From Haematobia irritans (Eukaryota > Arthropoda > Insecta > Diptera > Muscidae): a DNA stretch of 64,000 nt. The notes beneath the pieces are model-generated. The model did no database searches. It saw only the letters and a list, made by a program, of their open reading frames with translations, and had not been told where the DNA came from. The stretch lies in NCBI RefSeq assembly GCF_050003625.1, contig NC_134399.1, forward strand, positions 223,752,975 through 223,816,974, given 5' to 3'. The translations under genes and the position numbers were made by a program. Below are positions 43,498 to 53,455 of the stretch, piece by piece (the stretch's first letter is position 1; every line of letters begins with the position of its first letter).

Positions 43498-43889
43498 GTT
43501 TTGTTATTGTTGGTTGGTTTGTTTTTTGCCTTTAATCATTGTTGCTGTTTTTGATTTCAGCTTAAAACTATGCATTGGAGGAAAAGAATGTTTGTCAAAT
43601 TTATTTGGACAAAGCCGTCGTTTTTGTCGTTTTTGATCTCAGCTTAACACCATGCATTGACTATACTAAAAGTGTAGCTTAACCAACGGAGGGAAAGTAT
43701 GATTGTCAAATTTATTTGGGCAAAGCCCTATAGACTGATGGTTGGATGTACTGCTGTTTCGGAATTACCAAATTCCTCATCAGCATCCTCTACTTGCAGC
43801 AAAACTATTAACCAATTATCAGCATAAATTCGGGTAATTCACCCAACCCAAAGTGAACTACACTTGAACCCCCCAAAAAATGGGTTTAT
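43498..43889 (-). mobile_element. Hammerhead-ribozyme repeat, tandem partial plus longer copy
   Basis: On the minus strand: CAAGTGTAGTTCACTTTGGG, GATAGTTTTGCTGC-like lead, hammerhead (43744-43799), TAGGGCTTTGCCCAAATAAA, arm AGTCAATGCATGGTGTTAAG CTGAGATC (43635-43665). A second partial 3' part then repeats TTTGTCCAAATAAATTTGAC AAACATTC and the arm GCATAGTTTTAAGCTGAAAT. The duplicated 3' part gives the tandem form seen in Penelope-like elements. Confidence 0.7.
43744..43799 (-). ncRNA. Type I hammerhead ribozyme motif, outer stem I partly lost
   Basis: Minus strand: CTGCAAG, GGATG, CTGATGA, stem II GGAAT-TTGGTA-ATTCC, GAAA, C-[AGCA]-G, cleavage triplet GTA, CATCC. All core residues and inner stem I are intact. 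The downstream outer strand reads CCATCAG instead of CCATCTTGCAG, a 4-bp deletion that removes much of outer stem I. Stem II loop differs by one base from 19051-19056 while the stem is unchanged. Confidence 0.8.
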
Positions 43890-44393
43890 TCATGAAATAA
43901 TTTGTCAAGTTTTTTTCTATAGAAAGCTTTGTCAAAATTTTATTTCTATAGAAAATTTTGTCAAAATTTTATTTCTGTAGAAAATTTTCTAAAAATTTTA
44001 TTTCTATAGAAAATTTTGTCAAAATTTTATTTCTATAGAAAATTTTGTCAAAATTTTATTTCTATAGAAAATTTTGTCAAAATTTTGTTTCTATAGAAAA
44101 TTTTGTCAAAATTTTGTTTCTATAGAAAATTTTGTCAAAAATATATTTCTATAGAAAATTTTGGCAAAATTATATTTCTATAGAAAATTTTCTAAAAAAT
44201 TTTATTTCTATAGAAAATTTTGTCAAAATTTTATTTCTGTAGAAAATTTTGTCAAAATTATATTTCTATAGAAAATTTTGTCAAAATTTTGTTTCTGTAG
44301 AAAATTTTGTCAAAATTATATTTCTATAGAAAATTTTGTAAACATTTTTATTTCTATAGAAAATTTTGTCAAAATTTTATTTACATTTATTTA

Positions 44394-44570
44394 CATCCAG
44401 CCATCTTGCAGTTTATAGGGCTTTGCCCAAATAAATTTGACAAACATTCTTTTCCTCTGTTGGTTAAGCTACACTTGTAGTTTAGTCAATGTATTGTTTT
44501 AAGTGAAATCAAAAAATCAACAACAATGATTAAAGAACAAAAACCAACAATAACAAAACAAAACGAATGA
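44394..44570 (+). mobile_element. Truncated hammerhead repeat beginning at the predicted cleavage point
   Basis: It begins CATCCAGCCATCTTGCAGTT, the sequence immediately 3' of the ribozyme cleavage site, then TATAGGGCTTTGCCCAAATA, arm and GATTAAAGAACAAAAACCAA. Upstream is 29-bp satellite ending ..TTTA. It stands directly before the longer copy 44571-44974 in the same orientation. Confidence 0.65.
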
Positions 44571-44974
44571 AAGAAAGAAGAGGAAGCACGCTCAAAATAA
44601 AACCCACCCAACTTCACTCAAATCGATGATTTGATGGTGGCAAAGGAAAGGAGAGATGTTTGTACGAATTTATTTCGGCATAAGCCGGCTATCAATGTAA
44701 AGCCTTTTTTCGGAAGGTTCAAGTGTGGTTTATTGTTGGGTTTAATGAACTGCCTGAATTTATTCTGATAATTGGTTGATAGTTTTGCTGCAAGTAGAGG
44801 ATGCTGATGAGGAATGTGGTAATTCCGAAACGTGCGTTCATCCAACCATCTTGCAGTCTATAGGGCTTTGCCCAAATAAATTTGACAAACATTCTATTCC
44901 TCTGTTGGTTAAGCTACACTTGTAGTTTAGTCAATGTATGGTTTTAAGCTGAAATTACAAAAAAAAAAAAACAA
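44571..44974 (+). mobile_element. Hammerhead-ribozyme repeat with extended 5' part
   Basis: GCTCAAAATAAAACCCACCC AAC and AAATCGATGATTTGATGGTG precede the part shared with 18845-19204 (TTCGGAAGGTTCAAGTGTGG; GAATTTATTCTGATAATTGG), the hammerhead at 44788-44856 and the 3' arm (44895-44955). The same extended 5' part, inverted, lies at 47262-47335, so it belongs to the family and was lost from the shorter copy. Confidence 0.7.
44788..44856 (+). ncRNA. Type I hammerhead self-cleaving ribozyme, all core residues present
   Basis: Outer stem I CTGCAAG (44788-44794) / CTTGCAG (44850-44856); inner stem I GGATG (44799-44803) / CATCC (44839-44843); CTGATGA (44804-44810); stem II GGAAT-GTGGTA-ATTCC (44811-44826); GAAA (44827-44830); minimal stem III C-[GTGC]-G (44831-44836); cleavage triplet GTT (44836-44838). 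Compared with 19023-19091 the stem III loop and the cleavage base differ, but stay within the allowed NUH rule, while every paired or catalytic position is unchanged. Confidence 0.87.
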
Positions 44975-45235
44975 CAAAAATTTTATTTCTATAGAAAATT
45001 TTGTCAAAATTATATTTCTATAGAAAATTTTCTTAAAATTTTATTTCCATAGACAATTTTGTCAAAATTTAGTTTCTATAGAAAATTTTCTCAAAATTTT
45101 ATTTCTATTGAAAATTTTGTCAAAATTTTATTTCTATAGAAAACTTTGTCAAAATTTTTTTTCTGGAGAAAATTTTGTCAAAATTTGAAAATTTTATGTA
45201 TATAGAAAATAAATTTTGTTTAAATTTTTTTTCCA

Positions 45236-45999
45236 CACCCAAAAAAAAAAGTTTACTTAGATCCAAAGATTTTGACCTTCTCTTAAGGATTTTGGTATTA
45301 ATTCCGAGCCAAAAATGCGGCTTCTTTAAAATATATTAAATTTTTAGCGACCTTAAATCTAGGATTCAGATCTCCTTTATAGAATTTTCATTTTCTTCTC
45401 GCGGTACATTAATACAGCTATTCACCTACAAACAAATGCGAGTTTAAAAATCCAAATTATAGCGGATACCTCAAAGTAAAAATGTTTTCTTAATTCCACA
45501 AAAACTTTATAAGTCTTAGCCTATATTTGAAAAATAAGTCTTATACCTCATTCACATTACACTTCCAAAATCCACTTTTACTAGATTTCAACTGTCATTT
45601 GCCTTATAAAAAGTAGATTTCAAATCTCGAAAATTTAGATTTTGAGCGTAATGTGTAGAGCCTATTAGCATATATTTGAAGGTTTTTTTTTATCCTAAAT
45701 CTAAAGATTTAATATTTCAGTTAATTTAAGGACGATTTCTTTAATTAAAAAAGGCGTTTCTTTATTTTAAGGAAATTTTTTCCTTAGATCAAAGACGTGC
45801 GACTTTAACGGAGGGACGCTAATTTACAAAATTTGTGTCCTAAATTTGATGAAACAAATTTTTGAAGTAAAGATTATAAACTTTGTTTTAAATAAAATGT
45901 CATTATTTTAATGAAATTTGTCCTTAATATTTTGTAAAGTGGGCATCCTAAATTTAGGTTGAATAATTTTTAGTATCATGTAAATATTTTGTTCAGTGC
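45236..45999. mobile_element. CACTGAAAAAAA-family MITE inserted in the satellite array, reverse orientation
   Basis: It begins CACACCCAAAAAAAAAAGTT TACTTAGATC and ends ATTTTGTTCAGTG. Interior words AATTCCGAGCCAAAAATGCG, GACCTTAAATCTAGGATTC and TTAAATTTTATTTT-type pairs match 15961-16624 inverted. A small foldback (45546-45663) is nested. Confidence 0.6.
45546..45663. repeat. Small element with CATTCACATTACACTTCC end
   Basis: CCTCATTCACATTACACTTC CAAAATCCACTTTTACTAGA..GCGTAATGTGTAGAG. A related sequence is at 56855-56945, inverted (GGAAGTGTAATGTCAATGAGG). It interrupts the surrounding MITE, whose flanking words CCTATATTTGAA repeat on both sides. Confidence 0.45.
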
Positions 46000-46290
46000 A
46001 TGAAAAATTTTGTCAAAATTTTTTTCCTATAGAAACTTTTGTCGAAATTTTATTTCTTTAGAAATTTTTTGTCATAATTGTATTTCTATAGAAAATGTTG
46101 TCAAAATTTTTTGTCTATAGAAACTTTTGTCAAAATGTTATTCCTATAGAAATTTTTCTCAAAATTTTATTTCTATAGAAAATGTTGTCAAAATTGTATA
46201 TCTATTGTATATCTATAGAATTTTTTAACAATTTTATTTCTATAGAAAATTTTGTCAAAATTTTAATTCTATAGAAAATAGTGTAAAAAG

Positions 46291-46895
46291 CAGGGCTGTG
46301 GAGTCGAGTCAATTGTGCTCGACTCTGGCTCCGACTTAAGCATTTCTTATTAGCCTCGACTCTCAGAATTTTAGGGATAATATCGTGCGTGAGTGTGCGT
46401 TAGTAAGATTTTTCCGGCTTGAGTAAAATATTACTCACGTGCATACCTCTATTGTCCGGATTGACCCATCTTCGAACTCGACATGCCTGCCAAAAAAAAA
46501 AAAACTTTAGGTTCTACTATTTTGCCTTAAAATTGATAAACCTTTATCAAGAGTATATATAGGGTCAAAAATCGATAGTTTAATATGTTAAAAATGGACA
46601 ATACAATTGATCAATTCAGCCCATATTCCAGTAAAACCTACTTCTTATATCATCATGAACTTTCACTCATATAAATACACTTTGAATGGCCTGAAATCGA
46701 GTACTTCGTTTTTCGTTGTTCGATTGAACGCCCTAATGGAACCTAATTTAGTTACAAATATATGAAGTGTTTTTCAAATTTTGTTTCGCCGGAGTCGGAG
46801 TCGAGAAAAATTTCTACGACTCCGGCTCCGACTCCAGCAAAATCTTCAAACGCCGACTCCAAGACTCATACTCCGGCTCCGACTCCACAGCCCTG
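46291..46895. mobile_element. hAT-like non-autonomous element, 605 bp, perfect 8-bp duplication
   Basis: Ends CAGGGCTGTGGAGTCGAGTC and GGCTCCGACTCCACAGCCCT G form an inverted repeat of 16 bp or more. GTAAAAAG flanks both sides exactly (46283-46290 and 46896-46903). Subterminal GGAGTCGGAGTCG / CGACTCCGGCTCCGACTCC clusters recur inside each end, as transposase-binding repeats often do. It interrupts the 29-bp satellite. No transposase is encoded. Confidence 0.85.
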
Positions 46896-47061
46896 GTAAA
46901 AAGTATATTTTCATAGAAAATTGTTTTCAAAATTTAATTTCTAAAGAAAATTTTTTTCAAAATTTTATTTCCATGGAAAGTTTTTACAAAATTTTATTTT
47001 TATAAAAGTATTGTTAAAATTTTTTTCCTTTAGAAAATTTTGCAAAATTTTATTTCATTAC

Positions 47062-47335
47062 TGTTGTTTTGATTTCAGCATAAAATTAACAGGAAAGGTG
47101 TGTTTGTCAAATTTGGACAAAGGCGTGTTGACGGCAAGATGGTAGGATGGACGGCCGTTTCGGAATTATCACATTCCTTATTATCAGAATAAATTTGGAT
47201 AACTCACAAAAACCAAAGTAAATTAAACTTGGAACTTCCGAATAAGGTTTTTGATTTTTGAACAAATATCTCTCTTTTCCTTTGCCAACGTCAAATTATC
47301 GATTTGAGTGCAGGTTGGCGTATTTTGAGGGTTTA
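47062..47335 (-). mobile_element. Hammerhead repeat copy with broken ribozyme
   Basis: Minus strand: extended 5' part (CGCCAACCTGCACTCAAATC), GTTCCAAGTTTAATTTACTT, ATTTATTCTGATAATAAGGA ATGTGATAATTCCGAAACGG CCGTCCATCC, then ..TTTGTCCAAATTTGACAAAC. A deletion joins the upstream TTCTGATA to AAGGAATG, removing outer and inner stem I and the true CTGATGA. Stem II, GAAA, the GTC triplet and the 3' strand remain. Confidence 0.65.
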
Positions 47336-47591
47336 TTTTATGGTTATAGAGAATTTCGTAAAAACTTTATTTCTGTAGAATATTTTTTGAAAATTTTATT
47401 TCTATAGAAAAAATTTTTAAAAATATTATTTTTTATAGAAAAATATGTCTTAATTTTATTTCTATAGAAAATTTTGTTTTAATTTTAATTCTATATAAAA
47501 TTTATATCATTTATTTTGAAAAGACCGCCAAAACATAAATAATTCTACCATTTTTGGTATAATTTTAATCAAAATCAAAATCTTTGGAACC

Positions 47592-47806
47592 ACACAGAAA
47601 AAAATATCACCAAAATATTTCCAATTAAAAAGTTAATTGAAGTTGAAAATTTTTTCAATTAATAAATTAATTGATACAATTAACTGTTTAATCATGATAG
47701 AAACATTAAGTCAATTATGTCAATGATTGAAAATTTTAAAATGTTTAATTAAAAAATTAATGGATACAATTAGCTTTTTAATCAAATTCGGAAGACTAAT
47801 TCAGTT
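47592..47806. mobile_element. AATTAA-rich MITE, truncated by family C head
   Basis: CACACAGAAAAAAATATCAC, then AATTAAAAAGTTAATTGAAG and related palindromes, as in 1075-1336. The right end is missing where ACAAGTATATACAGC begins. Confidence 0.55.
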
Positions 47807-49200
47807 AAAACAAGTATATACAGCAATAAGTTCGGCCGGGCCGAATCTTAAATACCCACCACCATGAACCAAATATTAGGATTTCCTTTGAAATTTCAGG
47901 AGGGCTTGAGGACTTGAGGACACTTCCCGAAGATACATTTAAAGATTTCACCTATGAGGACTATATCAGATTCTGGATTTATAAGAACCATTTTTGTTTG
48001 AGTTTTAGAGGAATCATTAACATCTCTTGTAAGTGTGCAAGAAAATTATAAAATAACGTCTTGATTTGAAATTTTAAATCTGTAGATTTTCACCCGAAAA
48101 ATAAAATCTGGAAATTTTACATTGAGTTTCAAGCAATTTTCATGATCAGTGCGCCTTCTATACTCACAAGAAGTGAAATTGGTCTATATGGAGGCATTAC
48201 CAAATGGACCGATAAAAACTTAATCCGATACACGTTTTTGTGAGCCTTAAATACGAGAATATTTACAATTTCAGGCAAATCGGATAAAAACTACGGTTTC
48301 TAGAAACCTAAGGAGTTAAATCGGGAAATCGTTCTTATGGGGGCTATACTAAAATACCGACCGATACTAACCGTTTCGGCACACCTCTTTATGGCCCAAA
48401 AATACCTCTAGATTTCCAATTTCAGGCAAATTGGATAAAAACTACGGTTTCTATAAGCCCAAGAAGTAAAATCGGGAGGTCGGTTTATATGGGGGCTATA
48501 CCAAAACATGGACCGACACTCACCATTTTTGGCACACCTCTTCAAGGTCCCAAAATATCTCTAGATTTTCAATTTCGCGCAAATTGGATGAAAACTACGG
48601 TTTCTATAAACGAAAGACCCCAAATCGGGAGGTCGGTTTATATGGGGGCTATACCAAACCATGGACCGACACTCACCATTTTTGGCACACCTCTTCAAGG
48701 TCCCAAAATACCTCTAGATTTTCAATTTCGCGCAAATTGGATGAAAACTACGGTTTCTATAAGCGAAAGATCCCAAATCGGGAGGTCGGTTTATATGGGG
48801 GCTATACCAAAACATGGACCGACACTCACCATTTTTGGCACGCCTCTTCAAGGTCCCAAAATATCTCTAGATTTTCAATTTCGCGCAAATTGGATGAAAA
48901 CTACGGTTTCTATAAACGAAAGACCACAAATCGGGAGGTCGGTTTATATGGGGGCTATACCAAAACATGGCCCGATATAGCCCATCTTCGAACTTGACCT
49001 GCGCGCAGACAAAAGACGATTCTGTGCCAAATTTCAGGACGATAGCTCCATTATTGAATGCTGTAGCGTGATAACAACAGACAGCCAGACAGACAGACAG
49101 ACGGACAGACGGACATGCGTATATCGTCTTAGAATTTCTCCCTGATCAAGAATATATATACTTTTTGTGTGCAAGTAAACTGTTGCTTTATGAGTGTAGA
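47807..49200 (+). mobile_element. Family C element, tail incomplete
   Basis: Head ACAAGTATATACAGCAATAA, TTCGGCCGGGCCGAA, AAATACCCACCACCATGAAC; monomers with ATGGGGG at 48489, 48642, 48795 and 48948, exactly 153 bp apart and about 95% alike (recent amplification); CTGTGCCAAATTTCAGGACG ATAG; CAGACAGACAGACGG; core TATATCGTCTTAGAATTTCT; AAGAATATATATACTTTTTG. The terminal hairpin is absent. The 163-residue frame at 48489-48980 is the monomer array. Confidence 0.85.
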
Positions 49201-50911
49201 AGTAAAATTTCTCAATTTCTCGTGCTCACTCGACTTATGGGGGTAAAAATATATTAAGTGATTGTTAGAACTGAGGAACATTAGCATATCTGGAAAAATT
49301 TCCTCACGATTGATACAAGTTTTATTTATTTTAAAATCTGCAATTGGCCTCCATATTTACCATAAATTTGTAATTTAGGTTTAAAACTCTCTCTATGGAA
49401 TCATTAGTTTATTAGTTATCCCAAAACCAAATCCCCGATGTCAATTCCCCTGCCACATGTACGGTAATTCATCCTTTGCGCATTTTGATAGCGAATATCA
49501 AATTTCTGTCTATTCGTTATTTGCATCGCTGATTAGGAAAATGTGTGCCTATCTGTCTGGCTGTCATTACATCGGCCATTGGACCGGCCATCAACAGCCA
49601 GCCATCTGTTGATGTTCGCTAAATGATGTTTGTTTTTGCTCTTTTTTTTTGTTGCTGTTGTTTGGCTACAACAAAATTCACTGTTTATGCTGACAAATTC
49701 CATTTGTGTGTTTTTTTTAGGGAATATGGAATTGCCGTACTTGAAGTAATTTTTTACTACTTCAATTTTAACAGCCGTCACGTCAACATTTTGAAAAGTT
49801 GAACGCACCCCACACACAGGACAGGACACAAAGGTGCTGGACGGTGTGGGTATTTGGCCGACGCCTAGTTGACTGGCGGAGTTTATGTTATGTCTGTATT
49901 AATTTTATCTTGAAATACGGCTTTCATTGGGTCGTTCTGTTTTTTTTTTTTGCCTTGGAGTGGAGTGAAGTGGACTAAGCAAATGACAAAAAGCTAAGGC
50001 CATCAGTAGGAACGTAAAAAGTGAAAACAGAAAACAATTACAATTTCATCAAGTGACACCAATGCCAACGACCGACCGACCGACCAGTTGGTTGGCGGCC
50101 GTGGATGCCATAGGACACGCTAGATTATGGACTTCTTGTTGTTATGGTCTGTATAATAGAACGGTTAGCTCACCGAATACCATGAGCGGGGCGGAGGGGC
50201 TTATAAAATTACTTTTGATTGAATAAAAAAAAAAAAATCTACAGCCCAGAAAGAAAAATAAAAACGCACAGCTTTTCTTTCTTTTTATTAGAGAGTAGAG
50301 TGGAGTACGAGTATCATGTTAATGGATCATTTCTCAGTCATAAACATCATAAACCAAATAAAGTAAAATATCTTGGACATTTTCCACAGTTTATATGCCT
50401 CTGACATTGGCAATGGAGTGACTACGATTTGGAAATTTGCATGTTAATTGAAACTCGTCTGTCGTCTGGTGTCAACCTACTACTGTTGTCTATGTCTGTC
50501 TGGAATTTAAATTTCTGTGGGAATTTTGAATTGATGTTGAAATTTTAAAATGTGTCATATATAGGAATGAAATCCCAAATGATGATGGGTATACGTTTAA
50601 GGTAATACCATAGCTTAGGATGGGCTATGAAAGGTCAATTTTGGGCAATTTTGTGTTTTCGGCTATACACGAGGTCAAAGGGCAATAAACTTTTGACTTT
50701 TCATAAAAACCCACATGTTGTGAATGTATTAATAATGACATAATAATAAATGGAATAAAATCCCTAGTACATGATTACAAGCAGAAATTTACAGACAAAG
50801 CTGGAGTGATGCCACAAAAATTTTAGCAAAATTTATTAAATGAGGCCACCATGGTCGTATTTATTCAAATCGATTTGATCGTCTCCTAATCTAATAAATT
50901 TCCATTTTTAT
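49201..50911. other. Gene-free unique stretch
   Basis: It has higher GC pockets than its surroundings (49800-49870; 50060-50120 with (CGAC)n-like GACCGACCGACCGACC). No domain seen in any short frame. It could be intron or intergenic DNA of a host gene outside the window. Confidence 0.4.
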
Positions 50912-52136
50912 TATACCCTCCACCATAGGATGGGGGTATATTAACTTTGTCATTCCGTTTGTAACACATCGAAATATTGCTCTAAGACCCCATAAAGTAT
51001 ATATATTCTGGGTCGTGGTGAAATTCTGAGTCGATCTAAGCATGTCCGTCCGTCCGTCTGTTGAAATCACGCTAACTTCCGAACGAAACAAGCTATCGAC
51101 TTGAAACTTGGCACAAGTAGTTGTTACTGATGTAGGTCGGATGGTATTGCAAATGGGCCATATCGGTCCAGTTTTACGTATAGCCCCCATATAAGCGGAG
51201 AAGCAAATTTCATCCGATCCGTTTAAAATTTGGTACATGGTGTTGGTATACGGTCTCTAACAACCATGCAAAAATTAGTCCACATCGGTCCATAATGATA
51301 TAGAGCCCCCATATAAACCGATCCCCCGATTTGGTTTTCGGAGCCTATAAGAGAAGCAAATTTCATCCGATCCGGCTGAAATTTAGTACATGGTGTTAGT
51401 ATATGGTTTTTAATAACCATGCAAAAATTGGTCCACATTGGTCCATAATTATATATACCCCCATATAAACCGATCCCCCGATTTGGCTCTTGGAAGACAA
51501 AAATTAATTTGATTCAGTTGATATTTGGTACGTGGTGTTAATATATGGCCTCAAATACCCATGCCCGGAGCCCCTTGGAAGAGCAAAATTCATCCGATAC
51601 GGTTGAAATTTGGTACGTGATGTTAGTATATGGTATCCACAAACCATGCAGGAATTGATTCATATCAGTCCGTAATTATATATAGCCCCCATATAAACCG
51701 ATCCCCAGATTTGACATCCGGTGCCTTTTGGGGAAGCAAAATTCATCCAATTTGGTTGAAATTTGGTACGTGGTTTTATTATATGATAATTAACAACCGT
51801 GCCAAAAGCGGTCCATATCAGTCCATACTCATATTTAGCCCCCATATAAACCGATCCCGAGATTTGGTTTTGAAACCTCTTAGAGGAGCAAATTTCATCC
51901 GAGTCGCTTGAAATTTGGTACATGGTGCTAGTACATGGCCCCATATAAGCGACCCCCATATTTCAATTCTGGTTCCCTACGTACCTAACTCACAATTTAG
52001 AAAACGATTTAAGATACCACAATCCAAGTAATTCGATTGTGGATGACAGTCCTTCGTAGAAGTTTCTACGCAATCCATGGTGGAGGGTACATAAGATTCG
52101 GCCTGGACGAACTTACGGCCATATATACTTGTTTTA
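50912..52136 (-). mobile_element. Family A element, reverse orientation
   Basis: Tail TTATACCCTCCACCATAGGA TGGGGGTATATTAACTTTG, AAGTATATATATTCTGGGTC, GAGTCGATCTAAGCATGTCC and (GTCC)n; monomers from 51170 to 51920, some shortened by deletions (51190-51210; 51480-51500; 51560-51570), so the 153-bp register is partly lost; head CCATGGTGGAGGGTACATAA, TTCGGCCTGGACGAACTTAC, ATATATACTTGTTTT. Confidence 0.85.
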
Positions 52137-53045
52137 AAAATAGATTTTGTACTAAATACTTGATAATGGGATAAGAATTTCGACCTGTATCTAACAAACA
52201 AAAAAATTGATGGGCAGGATGATCAGTCAGTAAGTTTAGTACCATATCATAAATATGGCGCTATGAATATGGACCCCATGAAAATAAGCCCCAAAACCTA
52301 AATGAAATAAAAAACGAAACCAACAAATTTTTATGTTTTTTACATAGTAACTTTAGTTCATTTTTGGGGCCCGTTTGCATAACGAAAATAAACCCTAATA
52401 GTTAAAAAGGAAATAAAACTCAATTTTCCTTTCTGATGTTGTGCTTCGGTTTCAAGTGGGGCGTATTTTTTATTCTGGGATTTGACAATGGTTGCAACTA
52501 TACACACTTTTGTTGTACGGAATAGCATAGTATCGCATAGGACTTGCTTTTTGCGTGGCAGGACTTCAACCAAGGTTTAAGACTTATTCCTGTGAGAAAA
52601 TGAGCCTTACTTATATTTTGGGGCCAAATTTCATGCTTCAATTACATTTTGTTGGGACTTTTTTTTTCTTGGTGGGGAGAGACATATTTTTATTTTTGAG
52701 ACCCGTTGGCATTATGAAAATAATGTTTCAATATTTCAAATGAAAATAAATCCGACAATTCCTTTTTCAAGTAGGTCCTATTTTTACATTCTTGAATTTC
52801 TCAATACTTCTGAATAGTATGTTATTGCACCTGATTTGGTTTTTGGATGACTGGCCTGCGGTCGGGGTTCAAGACTTTCTCCCATGGACAAAGGTCATGA
52901 CATATATGGAGCTTTGAATATGGGTCTTATGAAAATTATCCCCAACACCTAAATGAAATATGGCTCTAAATATTATATGGAAATCAATGACACCAAATTT
53001 TTATGGTGAAATTATCATTTTAGTTTTGGGGCCCATTGGCATTAT
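52137..53045. repeat. Diverged tandem repeat, about 320-350 bp period
   Basis: Words TTTTGGGGCCCGTTTGCATA ACGAAAATAA (52360), TTTTTGAGACCCGTTGGCAT TATGAAAATAA (52694) and TTTTGGGGCCCATTGGCATT ATTAAAA (53025) recur. GAATATGGACCCCATGAAAA TAAGCCCC (52263) matches GAATATGGGTCTTATGAAAA TTATCCCC (52916). The series continues at 57290-57420 beyond the family B insertions. Nature unknown. Confidence 0.6.
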
Positions 53046-53455
53046 TAAAACAAGTAAGGAAAGTCTAAAGTCGGGCGGGGCCGACTATATTATACCCTGC
53101 ACCACCTTGTAGTTCTAAATTTTCGATACCATATCACATCCGTCAAATGTGTTGGGGGCTATATATAAAGGTTTTTGTCACAAATACATACAGTATGTCA
53201 AGAAAGTGTTTTGACAATAGGATAAAAATTATGTTTTGTTCCAAAATTAAATATAATTTAATTTAAAAAAATATTTTATTATGTATTTTGCAAAGTATAC
53301 ATATTTTATTTTTCTCAAAACGAATTAACAACTCGATTTTTACTTCAATTATTTCTGGAATTTGAAATATTTGGCAATGTCAAAAGACTTGACATACTGT
53401 ACATTTAAATCTCCATCTGAACAAACGGGGATGGTACACTATGTTAGTAAAAACC
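53046..53455 (+). mobile_element. Family B head, interrupted by a MITE
   Basis: Head AACAAGTAAGGAAAGTCTAA and AGTCGGGCGGGGCCGACT; lead to CAAATACATA, MITE 53191-53399, then TACATTTAAATCTCC and GGGGATGGTACACTATGTTA GTAAAAA. The next head follows at once, so it is a head-only tandem unit. Confidence 0.8.
53191..53399. mobile_element. 209-bp TA-target MITE with CAGTATGTCAAG ends
   Basis: Left CAGTATGTCAAGAAAGTGTT TTGACA and right GTCAAAAGACTTGACATACT G form inverted repeats. TA flanks both sides. Uninterrupted B copies (for example 6145-6165 and 36480-36495) read AAATACATA.ATTTAAA(C)ATCAC, confirming the empty site. Confidence 0.8.

Larger units (their letters stand above)
43200..47545. repeat. 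Large 29-bp satellite array, opposite orientation, broken by five or more insertions
   Basis: Units read TTTCTATAGAAAATTTTGTC + AAAATTTTA, the reverse complement of the units at 40094-42185 and slightly diverged. Satellite tracts are at 43200-43497, 43890-44393, 44975-45235, 46000-46290, 46904-47061 and 47336-47520. Insertions: hammerhead repeats (43498-43889, 44394-44974, 47062-47335), a MITE (45236-45999) and a hAT-like element (46291-46895). The two arrays face each other across 1 kb of unique DNA. Confidence 0.8.

Noticed and set aside
47132..47190. Fourth hammerhead ribozyme
   Set aside because: Stem I and the true CTGATGA are deleted; counted only as a broken copy.
48489..48980. 163-codon frame of YMGAIPKHGP repeats
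   Set aside because: Family C monomers with exact 153-bp period; non-coding repeat.
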